Shown one piece after another: positions 52,128 to 60,011 of a stretch of DNA of 64,000 bases (position 1 is its first letter; every line of letters begins with the position of its first letter). Both the position numbers and the translations under genes were made by a program. Location: positions 3,596,001-3,660,000 of the forward strand of contig NZ_CP108364.1 of assembly GCF_035946055.1 (NCBI RefSeq), in the 5' to 3' direction. This DNA comes from Streptomyces sp. NBC_01341. GTDB taxonomy: Bacteria > Actinomycetota > Actinomycetes > Streptomycetales > Streptomycetaceae. The notes beneath the pieces are model-generated. The model saw only the letters and a program-made list of their open reading frames with translations. It made no database searches and was not told the DNA's origin.

Positions 52128-53015
52128 TCACCCGAACAACGCGTCCGCGTTCCCGTGACAGACCGCCCGCAGCCAGTCGGCGCCCAGCCCGAGGCGCTCC
52201 AGCGCGTGCAGCTGGTGGACGTAGGGATACGGGATGTTCGGGAAGTCCGTACCGAGCAGGATCCGGTCCCCCAGGTCCGCGAGCCGCCCGAGTTCGCCCG
52301 CCGGGAAGGGGGTGAAGTCCTCGGTGAAGTCCGTGAACGCCATCGTCGTGTCGAGCCGCACCTCGCAATACTCCGCAGCCAGGTCCAGGAAGTCCGTGTA
52401 CTCCGGCATGCCCATGTGCGCCACGACGAGCCGCAGCCGGGGGTGGCGGGAGAGCAGCCGGGAGACGGGCCCGGGCCCGGTGTACGCACCCGGCGCCGGC
52501 CCGGAGCCGCAGTGCATCACCACCGGCACGCCCGCTTCAGCCAGCAGCCCCCAGACGGGTTCCAGCAGCGGGTCGTTCGGGTCGTACGCACCGACCTGGA
52601 GGTGCGACTTGAAGACGCGCGCCCCCGCCCCGACCGCTTCCCGCACATAGGTCTCCACGCCCTCCTCGGGGAAGAACGTCGCGGTGTGCAGGCAGTCGGG
52701 CACCTCGGCGGCGAAACCGGCCGCCCAGCCGTTCAGCCAGGCCGCCATCCCCGGCTTGTGCGGGTAGAGCATCGAGGTGAACCGGAGCACACCGAACGAG
52801 CGCAGCAGGGCGAGCCGTTCGTCCTCGTCGTGCCGGTAGGTGATCGGCCACTCCAGCCCGGTCAGCGGGCCGGCCGAGTCGAAGTACGCCCAGACCTTGC
52901 GGAGCACCCGATCCGGCATGAAGTGCGTGTGGACGTCGATGATCCCGGGCAGCCCGAGCCGCTGCCGGAAGCGCAGCACGTCCTCGCGTTCACGGTCACG
53001 TCCGTCGCCGCTCAT
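52128..53015 (-). CDS. Amidohydrolase family (TIM-barrel metal-dependent hydrolase)
   Basis: The frame from ATG 53015 gives 295 residues. It begins the barrel with the HxH metal motif GIIDVHTHFMPD, then has VVMHCGSG (third His), VVAHMGMPEY (fourth His) and LLGTDFPNIPYP (metal Asp). This is the amidohydrolase-2 layout, shared with decarboxylases of the ACMSD type. The substrate is unknown. It is minus-strand and 50 bases downstream of the DUF2797 gene, so the two may be co-transcribed. Confidence 0.88.
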   Translation of the reverse strand: MSGDGRDREREDVLRFRQRLGLPGIIDVHTHFMPDRVLRKVWAYFDSAGPLTGLEWPITYRHDEDERLALLRSFGVLRFTSMLYPHKPGMAAWLNGWAAGFAAEVPDCLHTATFFPEEGVETYVREAVGAGARVFKSHLQVGAYDPNDPLLEPVWGLLAEAGVPVVMHCGSGPAPGAYTGPGPVSRLLSRHPRLRLVVAHMGMPEYTDFLDLAAEYCEVRLDTTMAFTDFTEDFTPFPAGELGRLADLGDRILLGTDFPNIPYPYVHQLHALERLGLGADWLRAVCHGNADALFG

Positions 53016-53065
53016 CCGCCCCACCCGCCTCGTACGTCCAGGGAACGATCTCCCCGGCGACGATC

Positions 53066-53953
53066 TCAGAACAGGCCGCCCTGCACACCACCGCCCCCTA
53101 CGGACACGGCCGGTGCGCTCACCCCCGCCCGGGCGTCGGCGGCCACCAGGTCCCAGCCGGTGATGAGCCGGGTGTCCAGCACGACGATGTCCCCGTCCAC
53201 CGTCCTCAGATGCAGATCGGGGCCCGCCGCCGCGACCAGCCGCCCGGCCACCACGCCCCCGTCCGCCAGCCCGGTCACCACCCGCGCCGCCGGCCCGGCA
53301 CCGGCCAGCCCGAACACCCCGGCGTGGTCGACCGCCTCGAACGGCAGCCGCTCCAGGGCCTCCGGCCAGCCCGCCCCCTCCAGCGCGGCGGCCAGCCCGT
53401 ACAGTCCCTCGATCTCCGCGGCACGCTCGGCCGCACCCGGCAGACCGCACCGGATCGCCCGTTTGCGCGCGTACGGGATCCGGTCGGGCACACCGAGCGC
53501 GGAACGCAGCAGCTCCTCCGTCCGCCGGGCTGCCATCAGCGGCCCGCGCCCCAGCCAGCTGAAGACCACGGCCCCCTGCTCACGCAGCCTGGCCGCCCCC
53601 CGCGCCTCCCCGGTGATCCCGACCTTGACCATGCCGGGCCCGAACCAGGCCAGATAGACGCGGTACGTCCGGGGGTCGTCGGCGATCGTGTCGGCCGCCA
53701 CCGAGTGCGCCCGGTCCAGCCGTGCGCACTCCGCGCACCGCGCACCCGTGCTCCGTACCGGCACGACGGCCGACACCGGGCAGGCGTTCCCACGCGCCCC
53801 CACGCAGTGACGCTCGCCGTCGGCCCGGAACCCCAGCTCCGTCCCGTACGCCAGGGCACTCGTCCGCCCCCGCCCGGCTCCGCCCCTCCGCGCCCAGCCG
53901 AGCACCGGCACGTCTCCGGGCCAGCTCAGACCGGTGCACCGCCAGCCACTCAT
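53066..53953 (-). CDS. DUF2797 protein
   Basis: The ATG at 53953 follows GGGGGT and gives 295 residues. It carries Cys residues that look like a zinc site (CVGARGNACP, then CAECARLDRAHS) and a GIY-YIG-like stretch (YRVYLAWFGPGMVKVGIT, then GAARLREQGAVVFSW), the hallmarks of DUF2797. The activity is not known; a nuclease-like fold has been suggested by the motif only. A Gly-rich end closes the protein. It is divergent from sigJ. Confidence 0.82.
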   Translation of the reverse strand: MSGWRCTGLSWPGDVPVLGWARRGGAGRGRTSALAYGTELGFRADGERHCVGARGNACPVSAVVPVRSTGARCAECARLDRAHSVAADTIADDPRTYRVYLAWFGPGMVKVGITGEARGAARLREQGAVVFSWLGRGPLMAARRTEELLRSALGVPDRIPYARKRAIRCGLPGAAERAAEIEGLYGLAAALEGAGWPEALERLPFEAVDHAGVFGLAGAGPAARVVTGLADGGVVAGRLVAAAGPDLHLRTVDGDIVVLDTRLITGWDLVAADARAGVSAPAVSVGGGGVQGGLF

Positions 53954-54115
53954 GGCACCCCCGGTCGGCTCGTGCGGTGGGCGTGCGGGTCTCCCGGACC
54001 GCGCCCGCCTCGGAGAACCCATTGTCCCCTCCCGCCGCGCCTCGACTGCCGACTGCCGACTGCCGGTCCAACCGCCACGGCTCCCCGGCGGGACGCGCGG
54101 GCTACTATCCGGGCC

Positions 54116-55060
54116 ATGGCGCTGACCGCGAACGACACGGCCCGGTTCGAAGCCTGCATGCCCCGCCTGCAGGCCATCGCCTACCGCCTCCTCGGCTCCG
54201 CGAGCGACGCCGAGGACGCCGTACAGGACACGTTCCTGCGCTGGCAGGCCGCCGACACCGGCCGCATCGAGATCCCCGAGGCCTGGCTGACGAAGGTCCT
54301 CACCAACCTGTGTCTCAACCAGCTCACCTCCGCGCGCGCCCGCCGCGAGACCTACGTGGGCCAGTGGCTGCCCGAGCCCCTGCTCTCAGGCGACCCGATG
54401 CTCGGCCCCGCCGACACGGCCGAGCAGCGTGAATCCGTCTCGTACGCGGTCCTCGTCCTCATGGAACGCCTCACCCCCAACGAGCGGGTGGTCTACGTCC
54501 TGCGGGAGGCCTTCGACTACCCGCACCGGAGGATCGCGGAGATCCTCGACATCACCGAGCCGGCCTGCCAGCAGATCTTCCACCGCGCCAAGAAGCACGT
54601 CGCCGAAGGAAGGACCCGTACCGAGATCGACGAGGCCGCCGCCCGGCGGATCGTCGAGGAGTTCCTCACGGCCGCCACCAGCGGCCGGACCGAGCCACTC
54701 GTGCGGCTGCTCACCGCGGACGCCGTCGCGATCGGCGACGGCGGCGGGAAGGTCCCGGCCCGCGCCAAGGCATTCGAGGGCGCTCTCGCGGTCGCGACGT
54801 TCATGCGGGGCCTGTTCAAGCCCGGCAAGGCCAAGCGCGCGATCGTCGGCGGCTCGCCCGAGGTCCACATCTCGAACGCCAACAATGCCCCCGCCGTCGT
54901 GGTGGTCATCGACGGCCGGGTCATCGGCGTCATGTGCCTGGAGATCACCGCGGAGGGAATCGCCGCGTTCCGCAGCCAGGTCAACCCCGACAAGCTCGAA
55001 CGCGCGACCCTCCGATGGGCCGCGTCCGACCACGGGGAACCCCTGCTCATCGCCTTCTGA
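54116..55060 (+). CDS. sigJ: ECF41-type sigma factor with SnoaL-like C-terminus
   Basis: The 314-residue protein has sigma region 2 (FEACMPRLQAIAYRLLGSASDAEDAVQDTFLRW), region 4 (LTPNERVVYVLREAFDYPHRRIAEILDITEPACQQIFHRAKKHV) and a C-terminal SnoaL/NTF2-like domain (ARRIVEEFLTAATSGRTEPLVRLLTADAVAIGDGGGK). That is the ECF41 layout, where the extra domain controls the sigma factor instead of an anti-sigma protein. The usual partner is a COE-type oxidoreductase, and a flavoprotein follows here. A TACTAT box ends seven bases before ATG 54116, suggesting leaderless mRNA. The sigJ symbol is by subfamily only. Confidence 0.9.
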   Translation: MALTANDTARFEACMPRLQAIAYRLLGSASDAEDAVQDTFLRWQAADTGRIEIPEAWLTKVLTNLCLNQLTSARARRETYVGQWLPEPLLSGDPMLGPADTAEQRESVSYAVLVLMERLTPNERVVYVLREAFDYPHRRIAEILDITEPACQQIFHRAKKHVAEGRTRTEIDEAAARRIVEEFLTAATSGRTEPLVRLLTADAVAIGDGGGKVPARAKAFEGALAVATFMRGLFKPGKAKRAIVGGSPEVHISNANNAPAVVVVIDGRVIGVMCLEITAEGIAAFRSQVNPDKLERATLRWAASDHGEPLLIAF

Positions 55061-55082
55061 CCCCCGTCCTGACCGCCTCATG

Positions 55083-55112
55083 ACCCCGGTGTGACGTGCC
55101 TCACGCCGGGGT
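55083..55112 (+). terminator. Hairpin after sigJ
   Basis: ACCCCGG and CCGGGGT form a 7-bp stem that continues with an inner GTGA/TCAC pair, 22 bases after the sigJ stop. Confidence 0.6.
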
Positions 55113-55176
55113 CCTGTCAGGAATCGGCGGGCTGCCCGGTTCAAGGGGCGAACCCGCGCGAGACAGGAGCAGGGAA

Positions 55177-56379
55177 ATGAAGCACCGGATCATCGTCCTC
55201 GGAGCCGGATACACCGGAGCCATCGCAGCCGGCCGCCTCGCCAGGCGACTGCACGGCGACGACGTCGCCATCACCCTCGTCAACGCCGAGCCCGACTTCG
55301 TCGAGCGGGTACGGATGCACCAACTCGCGGTCGGCCAGGACCTCCGGCCCCGGCACTTCGGCGAGATGTTCGCGGGCACCGGCGTCGAACTGAAGCTCGC
55401 GAAGGTCACCGGCGTCGACGTCGACCGCCGGACCGTCGCCGTGAGCGACACCACCGGCGGCACCGAAGAACTCGCCTACGACACCCTCGTGTACGCCCTC
55501 GGCAGCAGCTGGAACACCCAGGGCGTCCCCGGCACCGCCGAACACGCCCACGAGATCGCCGGCCGCCCCGGAGCGCTCCGGCTGCGCGAGCGCCTGGCCG
55601 GCCTCGGCGCCGGACAGACCGTGGTCGTCGTGGGCGGTGGCCTCACCGGTCTGGAGGCCGCGACCGAGATCGCCGAGGCCCGGCCGGACCTCGATGTCGC
55701 CCTGGCCGCCCGCGGGGCGCTCGGCGACTGGCTCTCCCCCAAGGGCAGGGGCCACGTGCGGAGGGTCTGCGACGGGCTCGGCATCACCGTGCACGAGCAC
55801 ACGGCCGTCACCGCTGTCGGAACCGACCGCGTCACCACCGCCGACGGCACGGACATCCCCGCCACGGTCACCGTGTGGACGACCGGCTTCGCGGTCCATC
55901 CGATCGCACGGGACACCGCGCTGGAGGTCACCGGCACGGGCCGGATCATCGTCGACGGGACGATGCGGTCGGTCTCCCACCCCGACGTCTACGCCGTCGG
56001 CGACGCGGCGATGGCGATGGGCCCCGCCGACAAGCCGCTGCGGATGTCGTGCGCGACGGGCACACCGACCGCATGGCAGGCCGCCGACGCCATCGCGGCA
56101 CGCCTGACCGGCACGAAGCTCCCGAACACCCCGCTGCGCTACTTCAATCAATGCATCTCCCTGGGCCGCAGGGAGGGCCTGATCCAGTACGTCACCGCCG
56201 ACGACCGATCCGTCCGGGCGGCACTGACCGGACGCCCCGCCGCGCTCTACAAGGAGCTGATCTGCAAGGGTGCCGCCTGGAGCGTGGCCAACCCGACGAT
56301 CGGACTGCCGACCCGACGCCGCCGCATCGCGCGCGGCCGCATCACGGGGGAGGGGGCGGCCGTCGAGGCCTCGGCCTGA
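55177..56379 (+). CDS. NAD(P)/FAD-dependent oxidoreductase (NDH-2-like)
   Basis: The ATG at 55177 follows CAGGAGCAGGG. The 400 residues have an FAD-binding GxGxxG (IIVLGAGYTGAIAAGRLARRL), a second nucleotide motif (VVVVGGGLTGLEAATEIAE) and the late FAD contact HPDVYAVGDAAMAMG. It resembles type II NADH dehydrogenases and AIF-like reductases without a membrane tail. It is the gene after sigJ and so a probable ECF41 target: TGTCAGG upstream (55114-55120) resembles the ECF41 -35 TGTCACA. Confidence 0.88.
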   Translation: MKHRIIVLGAGYTGAIAAGRLARRLHGDDVAITLVNAEPDFVERVRMHQLAVGQDLRPRHFGEMFAGTGVELKLAKVTGVDVDRRTVAVSDTTGGTEELAYDTLVYALGSSWNTQGVPGTAEHAHEIAGRPGALRLRERLAGLGAGQTVVVVGGGLTGLEAATEIAEARPDLDVALAARGALGDWLSPKGRGHVRRVCDGLGITVHEHTAVTAVGTDRVTTADGTDIPATVTVWTTGFAVHPIARDTALEVTGTGRIIVDGTMRSVSHPDVYAVGDAAMAMGPADKPLRMSCATGTPTAWQAADAIAARLTGTKLPNTPLRYFNQCISLGRREGLIQYVTADDRSVRAALTGRPAALYKELICKGAAWSVANPTIGLPTRRRRIARGRITGEGAAVEASA

Positions 56380-56468
56380 ACGGGGCCGCCGGTCTGGGGG
56401 CGTCGAGACGTCCACCCGCCACGCTCGGGACGAGACACAGAACCTTTGGCCACGGATATTCTCTGTCG

Positions 56469-57488
56469 GTGTCGAAATCGGAGTCGAAATCGGAGTCGGG
56501 GTCGGGGTCGGACCAGTCCATGGCAGCTGGCATCGGTCTCGCCCGTGTGATGGCGCACTGCGGCGGAAGCCCGGTCGGCGCCGTGAAGTTCCTGGCAGAG
56601 GCGATAGCCTCCGCGCCGGCCGCCCCCGAACCCTACGAGGCCCTCGCCGAGCTGTGGCGGGACCGCCGCCAGGAACTCAAGAAAGGCCTCGAAGGGGACG
56701 GATCCTTGAGCTCCGCACTGGCGCAGGCGTACTTCCTGTTCCTCGACGGGGACATGGACGACGCGGTCATGACCCTGGGCTCGGTCACCGGCGCACGGCC
56801 CGAGGTGGCCTGGGGCACGGCTCCGTGGTTCAGCGATGCGCGCCTCCTCGACGCGGTGAGCGCCGAGGCGTTGGCGGAGGCGAGCCTGCGGACCTTGGAC
56901 TACGGCCAGAACCTCGACACCGAGGAAATGCGTGAGCGGTTCACGCCCTGGTTCCACGCCTTGGACAGGGTGTCAGAACGGAGCCCCGTACCGGAGTCGC
57001 TGGCCGCCATGGCCCGGCTGCCCCGTGCCTGCGGCCGCTACGAGCTGGCTTTCACCCTGTGCGACCGTGCCGACGCCGTCGCCCGGGTCATGTGGACCGA
57101 GGTCGCCCGCGCGAGCACCTGGCGCGCGATGGGCGAACTGGACCAGGCAGCGGCCTCCTTCGAGAGCGCCCTGGCCCTTGACCCCGCCAACTGGTCGCTC
57201 TGTCTGGACCTTGCCGATGTGCGCGCCGAACAGGGTGATTACGCCGCCGCCGCGGGTCTCGTCGAACAGGGCCTGCGGCACGAACCGCGCGAAGTCTCCC
57301 TGCGCGCGGCGGCCGCCGCCTACCGCACACGCCTGTCCGGCTCCTCCGACGACCTGCGGGCCCTGATCACCCTGGCACCGGAGCTCGCGAACGCCTCCTA
57401 CCGAAAACTGCTGATCGACCGCGCGTGCGCGGGGCCGGGACTGCCCCCGGAACTCGTGGCCGAGGCCCTCGGCACAGGCAAGGACTGA
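56469..57488 (+). CDS. TPR-repeat protein
   Basis: From GTG 56469 the frame gives 339 residues; an ATG at 56520 would remove a low-complexity head of repeated SKSE and SGSG units. A TATTCT box six bases before the GTG supports the longer, leaderless form. The body is alpha-helical with TPR-like pairs, clearest at about 215-285 (AMGELDQAAASFESALALDPANW and QGDYAAAAGLVEQGLRHEP). It is likely a scaffold or regulator; the partner is unknown. It is the last chromosomal gene before the tRNA-Arg attachment repeat. Confidence 0.7.
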   Translation: MSKSESKSESGSGSDQSMAAGIGLARVMAHCGGSPVGAVKFLAEAIASAPAAPEPYEALAELWRDRRQELKKGLEGDGSLSSALAQAYFLFLDGDMDDAVMTLGSVTGARPEVAWGTAPWFSDARLLDAVSAEALAEASLRTLDYGQNLDTEEMRERFTPWFHALDRVSERSPVPESLAAMARLPRACGRYELAFTLCDRADAVARVMWTEVARASTWRAMGELDQAAASFESALALDPANWSLCLDLADVRAEQGDYAAAAGLVEQGLRHEPREVSLRAAAAAYRTRLSGSSDDLRALITLAPELANASYRKLLIDRACAGPGLPPELVAEALGTGKD

Positions 57489-57545
57489 ACACACGTCGGC
57501 CCCGCGGAAGGGAGCAGCGCCGGCCCGCCTCGTGACGGCATACGG

Positions 57546-57620
57546 CAGAGGCCCTCAGGATTTCTCCTGAGGGCCTCTGGCCTGCTGTGCACTCGGCAGG
57601 ATTCGAACCTGCAACCTTCT
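57546..57620 (-). repeat. Attachment repeat copy 1: tRNA-Arg(ACG) 3' end plus terminator
   Basis: On the minus strand 57620-57588 encodes the tRNA T arm and acceptor end (AGAAGG, GGTTCGAATCC, CGAGTGCA). It is followed by a hairpin terminator with arms CAGAGGCCCTCAGG and CCTGAGGGCCTCTG. The whole 75 bp is identical to 58380-58454. No tRNA 5' half is attached. This copy borders the chromosome, so it is probably the original tRNA 3' flank. Confidence 0.85.
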
Positions 57621-57745
57621 CCGTAATTCTATGCGGATCGAACGAAGGCAGTCAGAACAGTCGTGGCCCCAAAGCGAACGGACAGTCCGACCGGCAACGG
57701 TTGCTGAGGTTGTGGTACTTCACTGCTGCACCGCCGTGGATGCAG

Positions 57746-58189
57746 TCACTCGGAGTGCTGGGCCGGGGAGGGCCACTCTCCCTCCGCGAACTGTATCCCC
57801 CAGTAATAGGGGTTCACCTCAGCGAGAGTGCGCGCGTGCCAGCGGGTTGGATCGTCTTCTCGTGGAACCGCGACTTCAACGGACGGCCCCCAGAGCGCGA
57901 GCCGTTCCTGGCAGACACCGCAGGGAGGCAGGATCAGAATCCTGTCGCGCTCCACGTCACGGCAGACGCAGACGGATGCGGTGACGGCTCGGTCCTGGGT
58001 GTAGGCCTGAATGAATGCCCCGGTCTCCTGGCAGAGTGCGACCGAGCCGTTCATGTTGTCGAGACCGACGCTGGTCAGGATGCCGCCGTCCGCGAGCCGC
58101 ACAGCGGATGCCCCACCAGGTTCGCCCGTGGGCCAGCGTCGGTTCATCAGGTCCACGGCCGCGTCTACAAGCGCCTGGTCGATTTTCAT
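57746..58189 (-). CDS. Cytidine-deaminase-like protein (blasticidin deaminase type)
   Basis: From ATG 58189 the protein has 147 residues. Zinc-site residues are Cys53 and Glu55 in ALCQETGAF and Cys90 and Cys93 in PPCGVCQERL, the C-x-E plus PCxxC pattern of free-nucleoside deaminases. The last 40 residues (VEVAVPREDDPTRW, NPYYWGIQF) fit the blasticidin S deaminase-like subgroup. It should deaminate a cytosine-containing nucleoside or antibiotic. It is the only clear gene between the two tRNA-Arg repeats, so it is mobile cargo. A longer start runs through the repeat and was rejected. Confidence 0.8.
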   Translation of the reverse strand: MKIDQALVDAAVDLMNRRWPTGEPGGASAVRLADGGILTSVGLDNMNGSVALCQETGAFIQAYTQDRAVTASVCVCRDVERDRILILPPCGVCQERLALWGPSVEVAVPREDDPTRWHARTLAEVNPYYWGIQFAEGEWPSPAQHSE

Positions 58190-58379
58190 ACGCCGGAGTT
58201 TGGCACGCACGTTCCCTCTACGCCTCGCGACCTGGGAAGGGCAATGGAGCGAGCGCCAGGCGTTCCGCTGGCGATACGGCAGCAGCACGCGTGGATCTGT
58301 GGCCTCGGCCGGCTCTCCGCCGCGATGGGCGGTGCCGGCTGACACGGTTGCTGTGGGTCGCTGCTGTACGGGCATGCGA

Positions 58380-58454
58380 CAGAGGCCCTCAGGATTTCTC
58401 CTGAGGGCCTCTGGCCTGCTGTGCACTCGGCAGGATTCGAACCTGCAACCTTCT
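58380..58454 (-). repeat. Attachment repeat copy 2: tRNA-Arg(ACG) 3' end plus terminator
   Basis: This is identical over 75 bp to 57546-57620. On the tRNA side it continues to the anticodon loop (TACGGATC, to 58461), so this copy keeps a longer tRNA half (58422-58461). The D arm and 5' acceptor strand are absent. The terminator hairpin is included in the repeat, so the element carried it in. Confidence 0.85.
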
Positions 58455-58558
58455 GATCCGTAGGCGGGTGCGCCCCATGCAGCGCCCGGTCTGACACCGG
58501 CACCGAGCCTGCTTGTCGCGGGGCCACTGTGCTCGGGCGTGCCCTCGTGTGCACCGAC

Positions 58559-58584
58559 GTTGATGTCAGGCGTTGATGTCAGGC
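58559..58584. repeat. 13-bp perfect tandem repeat near the att site
   Basis: GTTGATGTCAGGC occurs twice head to tail. It lies 98 bases inside the element from the tRNA half and may be an arm-type site for an integrase or excisionase. Confidence 0.65.
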
Positions 58585-58602
58585 GGCGCCGTCTCCGGTG
58601 AG

Positions 58603-59142
58603 TTACTCCTCCGCGTCCCAGATAAACGTGTCCCTGTCCGTCCCAATATCCACGAAGGGCCAGATGCCCCTCACCTTGGTGACTTGTTCTGTGGGAGGCG
58701 GAAGCGGTTCCCCTCGCAGGTACGCACCTAAGGAAGCGATGGCGTCCGCGCAGAGGTAGATCCGGTCGACGCGTTGTTCTTCCCACGATCTTGCGTCGCC
58801 GGGCGGCGAGAGAGGCAAGAAGAGCACGTCAGCTCTTATACGTTCGCGTAGGCCGGCGTGCGGAACACGTTGCATCAAGACTTGGACAGCAAGTGCACGC
58901 TCTTGGAGCTGATGCTTAGCCGCTTCATCCTCCTGGCCAGCTCGACGTGTATCGCGCCAGACCGCGAGCAGGTGGCCCATAGCTTCCTCGATTGCTCCTG
59001 AAGCCCGAGCCTGAGCTTGTGCTTCCCGTCGATCCGCCGCTTGATGCCGATGAGTCATCACCGTGGACCAGATCGAGAGGCCGCCTCCGATCCCAGTGCC
59101 GATCAAGCCAGCGAACGCCCCAACCCATACCGAAGAGTCCAT
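58603..59142 (-). CDS. Single-helix membrane protein with coiled-coil cytoplasmic part
   Basis: The ATG at 59142 is eight bases after AGGA and gives 179 residues. One N-terminal membrane helix (VWVGAFAGLIGTGIGGGLSIWSTV) is followed by a charged, probably coiled-coil stretch with many Gln, Arg and Glu (ADRREAQAQARASGAIEEA), then a mixed domain ending DTFIWDAEE. A longer start adds 21 polar residues. I do not recognise the family. Its place beside a second membrane protein and the GNAT-GntR pair marks it as element cargo. Confidence 0.7.
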   Translation of the reverse strand: MDSSVWVGAFAGLIGTGIGGGLSIWSTVMTHRHQAADRREAQAQARASGAIEEAMGHLLAVWRDTRRAGQEDEAAKHQLQERALAVQVLMQRVPHAGLRERIRADVLFLPLSPPGDARSWEEQRVDRIYLCADAIASLGAYLRGEPLPPPTEQVTKVRGIWPFVDIGTDRDTFIWDAEE

Positions 59143-59240
59143 GGGGTAATCCTGACCAGCTTGCCCCGGCATTGACGAGTCGTCGGAGGTAACAGGTCTG
59201 ATCAAGACGCACCTTGGGTGGGCGTCCTAACCGTTCACGG

Positions 59241-59969
59241 CTAGGACCTGTCCGGCCGATCTTGAAACTCCAGAAGGGCGGACGCTGGCCCCGCCGCTAC
59301 AGCAGCCTGGTGGCTCTCATCTACCAGGCGAACGAACACGCGGTCGCGGCGGTCACCAGCCTCCATGGTGCGACGCCAACCCGGCCCTTCGCGTTCCCAC
59401 TGTTCCCGCGCGATCTCCCCGCAGAAATGTCCGTCGAGTTTTACCGCGAGCTTCTCGACGGACAGATGGCCGATGCGGAAGCGCTGCAACAGCTCGCCGA
59501 GAGCGAGGGACGTGATCAGATGCTGCTGATGCCGCTTCAAGGTCACCGGTGCGACGGGAGGTGACCATGCCTGGAGCAGATTCGGGTCGCTCAACGCGAT
59601 TGTCGCGAGCTGGAGATGGCTGTCTCTGATGGCCTGCTCGTTGCTCGTGCGCGCCTGCCGGACCTGGTAGAGGAGCGAGAGGGCCACACCGGCCAAAGCG
59701 ACGGCTGAGAGCACGACGGACACGGCCCCGTACGTCTGGCTGATGTCGCTGAGTTTCCCCCAGTCCGCGCTCGCCGGAGCCACAGCAGCCAGTACGAATG
59801 GTGTGGAAACGATCAGCCCCAGCAGTCCGAGCCCGAGCACGCCGTACGCCAAGGCCCTCAGTAACCATGTCGTGCGTTGCGCCCTGCCGCTTCCAGTTCT
59901 CACACGCCCCCCAGAAACACTCACTGCCGGTTCGCTGACCAGAATGAAGCTGACATGGGCGCCCGGCAA
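59241..59969 (-). CDS. DUF6082-like two-helix membrane protein
   Basis: The 242-residue frame has two membrane helices (about 35-60 and 75-100: LAYGVLGLGLLGLIVSTPFVLAAV and a second SVVLSAVALAGVALSLLYQV), then QARTSNEQAIRDSHLQLATIALSDPNLLQAW and a helical domain rich in charged residues. This layout matches the DUF6082 family of actinomycete accessory regions. The start is uncertain: ATG 59969, or GTG codons at 59924 and 59903, none with a convincing ribosome binding site. The function is unknown. Confidence 0.7.
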   Translation of the reverse strand: MPGAHVSFILVSEPAVSVSGGRVRTGSGRAQRTTWLLRALAYGVLGLGLLGLIVSTPFVLAAVAPASADWGKLSDISQTYGAVSVVLSAVALAGVALSLLYQVRQARTSNEQAIRDSHLQLATIALSDPNLLQAWSPPVAPVTLKRHQQHLITSLALGELLQRFRIGHLSVEKLAVKLDGHFCGEIAREQWEREGPGWRRTMEAGDRRDRVFVRLVDESHQAAVAAGPASALLEFQDRPDRS

Positions 59970-60011
59970 GAGGCACTCAATCCAGCTCCCGCATGATCGG
60001 CCGGACAGGGC

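Noticed and set aside
58380..58540. A complete tRNA-Arg gene
   Set aside because: Sequence beyond the anticodon loop does not form a D arm or pair with the acceptor end.
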